From Bordetella trematum (GTDB lineage: Bacteria > Pseudomonadota > Gammaproteobacteria > Burkholderiales > Burkholderiaceae_B), in NCBI RefSeq assembly GCF_900078335.1, contig NZ_FKBR01000019.1, positions 101,645 to 165,644 of the forward strand: a stretch of 64,000 nucleotides of DNA, in the 5' to 3' direction. Below, in pieces: positions 25,928-32,792 of this stretch. A program made the translations under genes and the position numbers. The first letter of the stretch is position 1, and every line of letters begins with the position of its first letter. The notes beneath the pieces were generated by a model. That model was not told the origin of the DNA and did no database searches. It saw only the letters and a program-made list of their open reading frames with translations.

Positions 25928-26140
25928 ATGAACGCTATCAAATCCATTGTGTCCGGCGCCGTCGCCAACATACATGTCCAGCCGGGCGATGCGGTCGCCG
26001 TGGGCGATGTCATCATCACCGTGGAATCCATGAAGATGGAGATTCCCGTGGAGGCCGAAGAGGCCGGCGTGATCGACGCCGTGCTGGTGACAGTCGGTCA
26101 ACCGGTCAACGAAGACGACGACGTCGCTACCCTGCGTTGA
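25928..26140 (+). CDS. small biotin carrier protein
   Basis: A 70-residue stand-alone biotin/lipoyl attachment domain. The biotin motif is ESMKMEIP with Lys36, and the flanking VSGAVANIHVQPGDAVAVGD and GQPVNEDDDVATL form the two symmetric halves of the barrel. The start at 25928 follows GAAGG, 11 bp after the biotin carboxylase stop. The absence of any N-terminal linker or BT domain is unusual for acyl-CoA carboxylases and makes this a three-polypeptide enzyme. Lys-Met-Lys-type context (M-K-M) indicates biotin rather than lipoate. Confidence 0.94.
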   Translation: MNAIKSIVSGAVANIHVQPGDAVAVGDVIITVESMKMEIPVEAEEAGVIDAVLVTVGQPVNEDDDVATLR

Positions 26141-26151
26141 GGAGCGGACCT

Positions 26152-26565
26152 ATGTCGATGTCTTCGTCTGCACCCGGGGCCGGCGCGCCCGCCGGGCTCA
26201 CGCCCGAAGCGCAGTACCGCCGTTTTCTGGCCGAAGGGCGTTTTTGCCTGCAGCGCTGCACGGTCAGCGGGCAGTTTCTTTTTTATCCGCGCCGCGTCTC
26301 GCCCTGGAGCGGGCGCGAGACGCTCGCCTGGGAGCCGGTCAGCGGCCGTGGGGTGGTGTATTCCAGCACCGTGGTGCGGCGCCGGCCCGAATCGGGCGGC
26401 GACTACAACGTCGCCCTGATCGCGCTCGAGGAAGGGCCGCGCATGATGAGCCGGGTCGAGGGGCTGGCGCCGGATGCGGTGCGCATCGGCATGCCGGTGC
26501 GTGCCCGCATCGCCATGGTTGGCGAGCGTCTCAATGTGGTGTTCGATGTGCAGGAGGCAGTATGA
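26152..26565 (+). CDS. OB-fold (DUF35) thiolase partner
   Basis: A 137-residue protein of the DUF35/OB-fold family that accompanies SCP2-type thiolases. The N-terminal rubredoxin-like zinc ribbon is degenerate: the family pattern C-x-x-C-G...P-x-C appears as LQRCTVSGQFLFYPRRVSPW, with only one cysteine kept. The OB-fold follows (GRGVVYSSTVVRR to MPVRARIAMVG). It overlaps the thiolase ATG by four bases. By analogy with the BbsA subunit of benzoylsuccinyl-CoA thiolase it may dock CoA or the substrate for the thiolase. That role is inferred. Confidence 0.82.
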   Translation: MSMSSSAPGAGAPAGLTPEAQYRRFLAEGRFCLQRCTVSGQFLFYPRRVSPWSGRETLAWEPVSGRGVVYSSTVVRRRPESGGDYNVALIALEEGPRMMSRVEGLAPDAVRIGMPVRARIAMVGERLNVVFDVQEAV

Positions 26566-27713
26566 CGGCAGCATTGCGCGGGCGAGCCGCGATCGTGGGC
26601 GTGGGCACGTCCGACCGCTGGGCCGAGCCCGGCATGACCTCGCTGGATCAGCTGGCCTGCAGCGTATCGGCGGCCTGCGCCGACGCCGGCATCGCGGTCA
26701 GCGATATCGATGGTCTGTTCGCCGCCACCCTGTCGGAGTTCATGCCGGCGCTATCGGTGGCCGAGTACCTGGGGCTGCAGCCCCGCTATCTGGATGGCAC
26801 CAATATCGGCGGTTCATCGTTCGTGGGGCATCTGCTGCCGGCCCTGATGGCGCTGGAGGCGGGGGTCTGCACGGTGGCCTGCGTGTGCTACGGCTCGGAT
26901 CAGCAGTCGCAAGGCGGCAAGCTCAAGTCGCTGTCGGAGCGCATGACCTGGGAGGCCGACTTCCAGCCGCGCAATCCGATCTCCGGCTATGCGCTGGCGA
27001 CGGCGCGGCACATGCATGAATACGGCACCACGCGCGAGCAGCTGGCGCAGGTGGCGGTGGCCGCGCGCGCCTGGGCGCAGCTCAATCCGCAGGCCCACGT
27101 GCGCACGCCGCTCTCGGTCGAGGATGTCCTGCAGGCGCGCATGGTGTCGGATCCCCTCACCCTGCGCGATTGCTGCCTGGTCACGGACGGCGGTGGCGCG
27201 CTCATCCTGATGCGGGCCGACCGGGCCCGCGCGGTCTGCGAGCAGCCCGTTGCCGTGCTGGGCGTGGGCATGGCCACCACGCATCGCCAGATCTCCAGCA
27301 TGCCGGACCTGACCACCACGGCAGCGCGCGATTCCGGCCGGCGCGCCTTCGAGATGGCTGGCCTGACGCCGGCCGACGTGGACGTGCTGCAGCTCTACGA
27401 TGCCTTCACCATCAATCCCATTCTGTTCCTGGAGGATCTCGGCTTTTGCGCCAAGGGGGAAGGGGGGGCCTTCGTGGCAGACGGGCGGATCGCGCCGGGC
27501 GGCGCCTTGCCGGTCAATACCAACGGGGGCGGGCTGTCCTGCTGCCATCCTGGCATGTACGGCATCTTCGCGCTGGCCGAAGGGGTGCGCCAGCTGCGCG
27601 GGCAGACCGGCGCGCGCCAGGTCGCGGATGCCAGGGTGGCTTTGGTGCATGGCAATGGCGGGCAGCTGTCCAGCCAGGTGACGGCGCTGCTGGGCCGCGC
27701 CGATACGCTGTAG
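26562..27713 (+). CDS. SCP2-type thiolase
   Basis: A 383-residue thiolase-superfamily protein of the SCP2/lipid-transfer subgroup. RAAIVGVGTSDRWAEPGMTS is the N-terminal strand, VLQLYDAFTINPILFLEDLG the subgroup's central motif and NTNGGGLSCCHPGMYGI the C-terminal Cys-x-His region. The nucleophilic Cys of ordinary thiolases is absent: the matching segment reads TNIGGSSFVGHL, with Ser. Cysteines C-C-H at the second site remain. With its DUF35 partner it probably performs the CoA-dependent cleavage (or formation) of a beta-keto acyl-CoA. It follows by ATGA overlap and precedes the dehydrogenase by 10 bp. Confidence 0.88.
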   Translation: MTAALRGRAAIVGVGTSDRWAEPGMTSLDQLACSVSAACADAGIAVSDIDGLFAATLSEFMPALSVAEYLGLQPRYLDGTNIGGSSFVGHLLPALMALEAGVCTVACVCYGSDQQSQGGKLKSLSERMTWEADFQPRNPISGYALATARHMHEYGTTREQLAQVAVAARAWAQLNPQAHVRTPLSVEDVLQARMVSDPLTLRDCCLVTDGGGALILMRADRARAVCEQPVAVLGVGMATTHRQISSMPDLTTTAARDSGRRAFEMAGLTPADVDVLQLYDAFTINPILFLEDLGFCAKGEGGAFVADGRIAPGGALPVNTNGGGLSCCHPGMYGIFALAEGVRQLRGQTGARQVADARVALVHGNGGQLSSQVTALLGRADTL

Positions 27714-27723
27714 GAGACGACGC

Positions 27724-29037
27724 ATGGATTCAACACAAACCGGGCCGGACCTGCAGGCCCTGGATGCGGCCGCCTATCTCGAACGGGCGCAGGCGCAGGC
27801 CGCAAGTGCGGCCCAATGGCCGGACAGCGAGCGCCCCTGGCGGCGCGCCGCGGTGCTGGGGGCCGGCACCATGGGCCGGGGCATCGCCATGTGCCTGGCC
27901 AATGGCGGCCTGGATGTGTCGCTGGTGGAGAGCCTGCCGGCCGCGCGCGGGCAGGCAGCCGACAGCCTGGATCAGGCCTATGCCGCCTTGCTGCGTCGGG
28001 GGCGCATGACGGGGGATCAGGCCGGGGCGGCGCGTGCCCGCATCGCGCTTGCCGATAGCCTGCCCGAGGCCGCAGGCTGCGATCTGGTGATCGAGGCCGT
28101 CTTCGAGGATCTGCCGCTCAAGCAGCAATTGCTGCGTGACCTGGAGCCGCAGCTGGCTCCGGGCTGCCTGGTGGCGACCAACACCTCTTTTCTGGACATC
28201 GACCAGATCGCGCAGGCGCTGGCGCGCCCGGGTCGCCTGGTCGGGTTGCACTTCTTCAGTCCGGCGCACCTGATGCCGCTGGTCGAGGTGGTCAAGGCGC
28301 GGGCGTCCACACCCGAGTCCATGGGGCAGGCGATGGCGCTCATCCGTTCGCTGGGCAAGCAGCCGGTGGCCATGCTGGCCTGCCCGGGCTTTGTCGGCAA
28401 TCGCATGCTGTCGCCGCGCACCCAGCAGGCCGAGCGGCTGCTGCTGGCAGGCGCCTTGCCGCAGGATGTCGATGCCGTGCTGACCGCTTTCGGCTTTCCC
28501 ATGGGCGCTTTCGCCATGACCGACATGGCGGGGGTGGACGTGAACTGGCGCACCCGCAAGGCGCGCGGCATGCCGCTGGCGATTGCCGATGCGATCTACG
28601 AGGCGGGTCGCCATGGCCAGAAAACCGGCAAAGGCTATTACCGCTACGAGGCAGGCAGCCGCCAGCCCCTGCCCGATCCGCAGGTGCAGGCCATCATCGA
28701 GGCCGCCTCGGCCGCCGCCGGCGTGTCGCGCCGGACGATCTCGCCTCAGGAAATGCACGAACAGTTGATCTATCCGATGATCAATGAAGGCATGCGTATC
28801 CTGGAGGAGGGCATCGTGGCGCGCGCCAGCGACATCGACGTGGTCTGGCGGCATGGCTATGGCTGGCCGGCCGCCAGTGTGGGGCCCATGCGCTACGCCG
28901 ACCAGACCGGCCTGGCGCGCATCAGCGAGCGGCTGGCGCACATGGCGCAGGCCTCGGGCGATGCCTCGCTGGCGCCCGCGCCGCTGTTGCAGCAACTGGT
29001 CCGCGAGGGTGCCAGCGTGCTGCGTCGCTACGGCTGA
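27724..29037 (+). CDS. 3-hydroxyacyl-CoA dehydrogenase
   Basis: A 437-residue NAD-dependent 3-hydroxyacyl-CoA dehydrogenase. A 35-residue N-terminal tail precedes the Rossmann fold AAVLGAGTMGRGIAMCLANG. The catalytic His and Glu occur in GLHFFSPAHLMPLVEVV. Two C-terminal 3HCDH domains follow (CPGFVGNRMLSPRTQQAE and EQLIYPMINEGMRILEEGI), the layout of the dehydrogenase half of FadB/FadJ without the enoyl hydratase. GTRKARGMPLA-type spacing and KTGKGYYRY are conserved. Last gene of the sigma-54 operon; the product would feed the thiolase. A GC hairpin follows. Confidence 0.94.
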   Translation: MDSTQTGPDLQALDAAAYLERAQAQAASAAQWPDSERPWRRAAVLGAGTMGRGIAMCLANGGLDVSLVESLPAARGQAADSLDQAYAALLRRGRMTGDQAGAARARIALADSLPEAAGCDLVIEAVFEDLPLKQQLLRDLEPQLAPGCLVATNTSFLDIDQIAQALARPGRLVGLHFFSPAHLMPLVEVVKARASTPESMGQAMALIRSLGKQPVAMLACPGFVGNRMLSPRTQQAERLLLAGALPQDVDAVLTAFGFPMGAFAMTDMAGVDVNWRTRKARGMPLAIADAIYEAGRHGQKTGKGYYRYEAGSRQPLPDPQVQAIIEAASAAAGVSRRTISPQEMHEQLIYPMINEGMRILEEGIVARASDIDVVWRHGYGWPAASVGPMRYADQTGLARISERLAHMAQASGDASLAPAPLLQQLVREGASVLRRYG

Positions 29038-29060
29038 GCACGCCAGTGGCACCTTGAGAT

Positions 29061-29100
29061 CGCGCCGGCCTGGCTCTGTCTGGCAGCCGGGGCCGGCGCG
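29061..29100. terminator. GC hairpin after the dehydrogenase gene
   Basis: Perfect 10-bp arms CGCGCCGGCC (29061-29070) and GGCCGGCGCG (29091-29100) around a 20-nt loop that can form its own GGCT/AGCC stem. No T-run follows, so it may be a rho-assisted end or RNA-stabilising structure at the 3' end of the carboxylase operon. Confidence 0.5.
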
Positions 29101-29133
29101 ACAATAGGCCATTCTTCGCTGTGGATGGCCGCC

Positions 29134-29763
29134 ATGTATCTTCCTTCTCATTTCCAGGTCACCGACACGGCCGAATTGCATGCCTTGATGCGCGCCCACC
29201 CGCTGGGCGTGCTGGTCACGCAGGCCGGGGGCGCGCTGGACGCCAATCATCTGCCTTTCGAACTGGAGAGCACCGCCACGCTCGGGGTGCTGCATGGTCA
29301 CGTGGCGCGCGCCAACCCGGTCTGGCAGGAGCTGGCCGATGGCGACGAGGTGTTGGTGGTGTTTCGCGCCGAGGCGGGCTATATCTCGCCGGGCTGGTTC
29401 CCGAGCAAGCACGAGACGCACGAGCAGGTGCCGAGCTGGAACTACCGCGTCGTGCACGCGCGCGGGCGGGTGCGCATCCATGACGACGAACGCTATGTGC
29501 GCGGCCTGGTGGCCCGTCTGACGCGCCGTCATGAGGCCGGCAAGGCGCTGCCCTGGAAAATGACCGATAGCGCGCCGGCGTATATCGACCGCATGCTGAG
29601 CGCCATCGTGGGCCTGAGCATCGAGATCACGGCGCTTGAAGGCAAGTTCAAGCTCAGCCAGAACAAGGCGCGGCGCGACATCGAGGCGGCGGCGACGGCC
29701 CTGGCCGGCGAGGGCGACAACCCTGCGCTGGGGGCGGCCATGCTTGCCGCCCTGTCGCGCTAA
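29134..29763 (+). CDS. PaiB-family FMN-binding protein
   Basis: A 209-residue PaiB-type protein (an in-frame ATG nine bases earlier at 29125 is possible; MYLPSHF at 29134 matches family N-termini). ANHLPFELE, YISPGWFPSKHETHEQVPSWNY and QNKARRDIEAAATAL are the conserved blocks of this split-barrel flavin-binding family, named after a Bacillus protease-synthesis repressor. Members bind heme or FMN, and the DNA-binding claim is weak, so a role in reductive chemistry or stress is equally possible. It stands alone between the carboxylase operon and the azurin remnant, and its TAA overlaps that remnant's convergent stop. Confidence 0.88.
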   Translation: MYLPSHFQVTDTAELHALMRAHPLGVLVTQAGGALDANHLPFELESTATLGVLHGHVARANPVWQELADGDEVLVVFRAEAGYISPGWFPSKHETHEQVPSWNYRVVHARGRVRIHDDERYVRGLVARLTRRHEAGKALPWKMTDSAPAYIDRMLSAIVGLSIEITALEGKFKLSQNKARRDIEAAATALAGEGDNPALGAAMLAALSR

Positions 29764-30011
29764 GCGGGCTTTATCAGGCCGTCGATATGCACATGGGGGT
29801 GGCCCAGCTCGCCGCCCACCACCAGCGTGCCGCGCATCTGCGCGGCATGCGCCGGGAAGGCGCAGAAGCAGGTGTAGGGCTGGCCGGCGGTCAATGCGGC
29901 CAGGGGGAAGGTCACGGTGGCGGTTTCCTGCCCGCCCAGCATGGGCGTCTTGGCCAGCAAGCGGGTGTCGCCGGGCTTGAGCCCGTCGTGCCCGGCGCCG
30001 GCCTGGATCCC
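29760..30011 (-). pseudogene. azurin 3' remnant
   Basis: The C-terminal two thirds of an azurin-like blue-copper protein on the minus strand. It reads GIQAGAGHDGLKPGDTR, then LLAKTPMLGGQETATVTF and YTCFCAFPAHAAQM, matching azurin's GLxxxYLKxGDTR, VLGGGE and FFCxFPGHxxxM. The remaining copper ligands Cys, His and Met keep the correct 5- and 4-residue spacing. The N-terminal third, including the signal peptide and first copper His, is missing because homology stops at about 30011. A 17-residue tail after the usual azurin end (GHPHVHIDGLIKPA) is also present. It has no plausible start codon and should be inactive. Confidence 0.8.
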
Positions 30012-30035
30012 CAGGCACTGTGCGCGCCCTGTGTC

Positions 30036-30194
30036 AGCGGCGCGGCGCCTGAGAGCGGCAATCTGGGTCTGGGCCTGTCGCTGGTGCAGCGCATCTGTCA
30101 GCAGCAGGGCTGGAGCCTTTCCTTCGAACGCGCGCCCGGCTGGCGGCTCCAGGTCGCGATGGACGCAAAAGTGGCTATATCAGATAGTCCATAG
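30036..30194 (+). pseudogene. histidine kinase 3' remnant
   Basis: About 52 codons of the C-terminal end of a sensor histidine kinase: ESGNLGLGLSLVQRICQQQG is the G2 box of the HATPase domain, followed by the closing strand WRLQVAMD. Everything upstream (sensor, HisKA, N box) is absent, and the sequence to the left immediately becomes the azurin remnant on the other strand. The fragment cannot function. A regulatory region for the next operon now overlaps its end. Confidence 0.75.
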
Positions 30195-30201
30195 TGGCTA
30201 T
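30169..30201 (+). promoter_or_regulatory. candidate MocR operator
   Basis: AGTGGCTAT occurs as a direct repeat at 30170-30178 and 30193-30201 (23-bp period), with an inverted relative TGGACTAT between them (30184-30191, minus strand). Direct repeats of this length are typical targets of MocR-type regulators. The motif precedes the kinase/aminotransferase genes whose convergent neighbour is a MocR gene. Confidence 0.55.
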
Positions 30202-30266
30202 CGGCTTTAGCGCCACCCGAACCTATCATCGTTGTCCATCGCAGGCCCACGAGCCGAGGAGACAAC

Positions 30267-30371
30267 ATGCCAGCACTGACCCCTGTTCCGAAGGCGCGCA
30301 CCCTTGCCGCCGCGGGCGCCGGATTTCCCGTCCGGATGACACCGACCGCATTCCGGGCGCGTCACGCATGA
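30267..30371 (+). CDS. 34-residue leader ORF
   Basis: A short open frame with a strong ribosome site (GAGGAGA, 30256-30262) and an ATG at 30267. Its TGA (30369-30371) overlaps the ATG of the kinase gene, as expected for translational coupling. The peptide is basic and Ala/Pro-rich (starts MPALTPVPKARTLAAAG) and resembles no family I recognise. It could be a leader that loads ribosomes for the kinase, or a remnant of an original N-terminus in another frame. Confidence 0.5.
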   Translation: MPALTPVPKARTLAAAGAGFPVRMTPTAFRARHA

Positions 30372-31447
30372 GCCCGACGGATTCCACCAGCACGGGACAG
30401 GCCTTGTTTGCGGCCGGGCCGCCCAGGCTCACCCCGCAGGATGCCGCCGGACTCGCGGCGCAGCATTACGGACTGCAGGCCCGCGCCGATGTGCTGAGCA
30501 GCGAGCGCGACCAGAATTTCCGCCTGACGCTGGACGACGGCCGCCGCTTCGTCCTGAAGGTCACCCATCCGGCCGAAGATCCGGCAGTGACCGATTTCCA
30601 TACTCAGGCGCAGCTGTGGCTGATGCGCGCCGGCGGCGCCGTGCCGATTCCCCGCTTGCTGGCCGGCCGCCATGGCGATTATGTCCACTGGCACGAAGAC
30701 GATGCCGGCATGCGGCGCGCCATCCGCCTGATCACCTTTGTGGCGGGGCGCCCCTTGCACAGCGTGCCGCGCAGCGCGGCGCAGCGACGCCATCTGGGTC
30801 TGGCTCTGGCGCGCTTTGACCAGGCGCTGGCGGGCTTTTCCCATCCCATGGCCGATCATGAACTGCTATGGGATCTGCAGCATGCAGACCGCCTGGCCGA
30901 CCTGCTGCCGCAGGTCGACGACCCCGGCCGGCGGCGCCTGGCCGAGCGCCATCTTCAACATTTCGCCGACGCGGTGCGTCCGCGGCTGGCCGGCTTGCGG
31001 CGCCAGGTCATCCACAACGACCTGAACGCCTACAACGTCATGGTCGATGACGTCGATCCTGCGCAGATCAGCGCGTTGCTGGACTTCGGCGACATGGTGC
31101 GCGCGCCGCTGGTGCAGGATATTGCGGTGGCCTGCGCCTATCAGCTCGATGACGCCGCCGACCCGCTGTCGAACGCCGCGCGCGATTGCCTGGCCAGCTA
31201 CCACCGCGAACTGCCGCTGACCGAGAGCGAATTGCTGCTCCTGCCGGACCTGATCGTCGCGCGCCTGTTGATCACGGTGCTCATCACCGGCTGGCGGGCG
31301 CGTCAGCATCCGGAAAACCGTCAATACATCCTGCGCAACAATGGCCTGGCCTGGAACGGCCTGGAGCGCCTGGATGCCCTGTCCCGAACGCAGGCGCAAG
31401 CCATCGTGCTCGATGCCTGCCAGCCCTTTACGGAGAACTCCCCATGA
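30368..31447 (+). CDS. APH-family kinase, hydroxylysine-kinase-like
   Basis: A 359-residue phosphotransferase of the aminoglycoside/choline-kinase fold. The catalytic loop is VIHNDLNAYNVMVDD and the metal-binding DFG equivalent is ALLDFGDMVRAP; N-terminal SSERDQNFRLTLDDG-RRFVLKVTH carries the ATP-binding Lys. This wording (RDQNF, HNDLN) is that of the hydroxylysine kinase (HYKK/AGPHD1) branch rather than antibiotic kinases. Start chosen at 30368 (MSPTDST), which overlaps the small leader ORF stop. It overlaps the PLP enzyme gene by ATGA. Likely substrate: 5-hydroxylysine, ethanolamine or another amino alcohol. Confidence 0.85.
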   Translation: MSPTDSTSTGQALFAAGPPRLTPQDAAGLAAQHYGLQARADVLSSERDQNFRLTLDDGRRFVLKVTHPAEDPAVTDFHTQAQLWLMRAGGAVPIPRLLAGRHGDYVHWHEDDAGMRRAIRLITFVAGRPLHSVPRSAAQRRHLGLALARFDQALAGFSHPMADHELLWDLQHADRLADLLPQVDDPGRRRLAERHLQHFADAVRPRLAGLRRQVIHNDLNAYNVMVDDVDPAQISALLDFGDMVRAPLVQDIAVACAYQLDDAADPLSNAARDCLASYHRELPLTESELLLLPDLIVARLLITVLITGWRARQHPENRQYILRNNGLAWNGLERLDALSRTQAQAIVLDACQPFTENSP

Positions 31448-32778
31448 GCCGCGACAAAGCCATGCTCAACGCCTTCGACCCCTCGGCCGCGGGGACGCTG
31501 CCACCGGCCGAGCGCGAACTGATCGCCCGTCGCCAGCGTGTGCTGGGCCCGGCCTACCGCCTGTTCTACGACCAGCCCCTGCACATCGTGCGCGGCGAGG
31601 GCGTCTGGCTGTATGCGGCCGACGGCCGGCGCTACCTGGATGCCTATAACAACGTGGCCTCGGTCGGGCACAGTCATCCGCGCGTGGTCCAGGCCATTGC
31701 CAGTCAGGCGGCCCTGCTCAACACCCATACCCGCTATCTGCACGATGGCGTGCTGGACTACGCCGAGCGCCTGCTGGCGACCTTTCCCGACCCGTTGTCG
31801 CAGGTCATCTTCACCTGCACCGGCAGCGAGGCCAATGATCTGGCGTTGCGCGTGGCGCGGGCCTACACGGGCGGTACCGGGGTGATCGTGACTCAGCTGG
31901 CCTACCACGGCGTCACGGCGTCGGTATCGGCCGTGTCCCCGTCATTGGGACAGGCCGTGCCGCTGGGGCTGGACACGCGCACGGTGGCCGCGCCGGACAG
32001 CTATCGCCTGGACCCGGGCACTTTGGGCCAGTGGTTCGCGGATCAGGTGCAGGCTGCCATCGCCGACATGCAGCGCCATGGCATCAAGCCGGCGGCGCTG
32101 CTGGTCGATACGGTGTTTTCCAGCGATGGCGTCTACACCGACCCGGCCGGCTTTCTGGCGCCGGCGGTGGCGGCCATCCGTGAGGCCGGGGGGCTGTTCA
32201 TCGCCGATGAGGTGCAGGCCGGTTTTGCGCGCACGGGCAGCTGCATGTGGGGGTTCCAGCGTCACGGGCTGGAGCCCGACCTCGTCACCATGGGCAAGCC
32301 CATGGGCAACGGCCATCCCATCGCCGCCATGGTGGCGCGCCCCGAAATCCTGGCGCGCTTTGGCAGCGAGGCGCGTTACTTCAATACCTTCGGGGGCAAT
32401 CCGGTTTCCTGCGCGGCGGCCATGGCGACCTTGTCGGTCATCGAAGACGAGGGGCTGCAGGACAACGCCGCGCGCAGCGGCCGTTATCTGCGCGATGGCT
32501 TCCGTGAGCTGGCCGCCCGCCATGCCTTGATCGGCGATGTGCGTGGCGATGGCCTGTTCATCGGGGTGGAGTTCGTCACCGACCGTGACGCCCGGACGCC
32601 GGCCAAGAGCCAGACCCACCGCTTCGTGAACCTGATGCGCGACAAGGGCGTCTTGCTGAGCGCTACCGGATTGCACGGCAATGTGCTCAAGCTGCGTCCG
32701 CAACTGCCCTTCGGGCAGGAGCATGCCGACCTGCTGCTGTCGGCCGCCGATCAGGTGCTCGCGCAGTTGGGCGGCTGA
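31444..32778 (+). CDS. class III PLP enzyme, phospho-lyase-like
   Basis: A 444-residue class III aminotransferase-fold enzyme. [56 protein letters not shown] and PLP Lys285 in MGKPMGNG are intact. In animals the closest relatives, ETNPPL and PHYKPL, are phospho-lyases acting on phosphoethanolamine and 5-phosphohydroxylysine. Pairing with an HYKK-like kinase through overlapping genes favours a phospho-lyase over a true transaminase. The reaction would release ammonia and phosphate and leave an aldehyde. It converges with the MocR gene. Confidence 0.88.
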   Translation: MSRDKAMLNAFDPSAAGTLPPAERELIARRQRVLGPAYRLFYDQPLHIVRGEGVWLYAADGRRYLDAYNNVASVGHSHPRVVQAIASQAALLNTHTRYLHDGVLDYAERLLATFPDPLSQVIFTCTGSEANDLALRVARAYTGGTGVIVTQLAYHGVTASVSAVSPSLGQAVPLGLDTRTVAAPDSYRLDPGTLGQWFADQVQAAIADMQRHGIKPAALLVDTVFSSDGVYTDPAGFLAPAVAAIREAGGLFIADEVQAGFARTGSCMWGFQRHGLEPDLVTMGKPMGNGHPIAAMVARPEILARFGSEARYFNTFGGNPVSCAAAMATLSVIEDEGLQDNAARSGRYLRDGFRELAARHALIGDVRGDGLFIGVEFVTDRDARTPAKSQTHRFVNLMRDKGVLLSATGLHGNVLKLRPQLPFGQEHADLLLSAADQVLAQLGG

Positions 32779-32792
32779 CCCTCCGGCCGGCG

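Noticed and set aside
27730..30018. Minus-strand open frame of 762 codons through the dehydrogenase and PaiB genes
   Set aside because: Shadow of the dehydrogenase coding strand; only its extreme 5' part overlaps the azurin remnant, and in another frame.
30368..31447. Antibiotic-resistance kinase
   Set aside because: Although it has the aminoglycoside phosphotransferase fold, its motifs and pairing with a PLP enzyme fit hydroxylysine-kinase-like metabolism; no resistance or mobile context is present.
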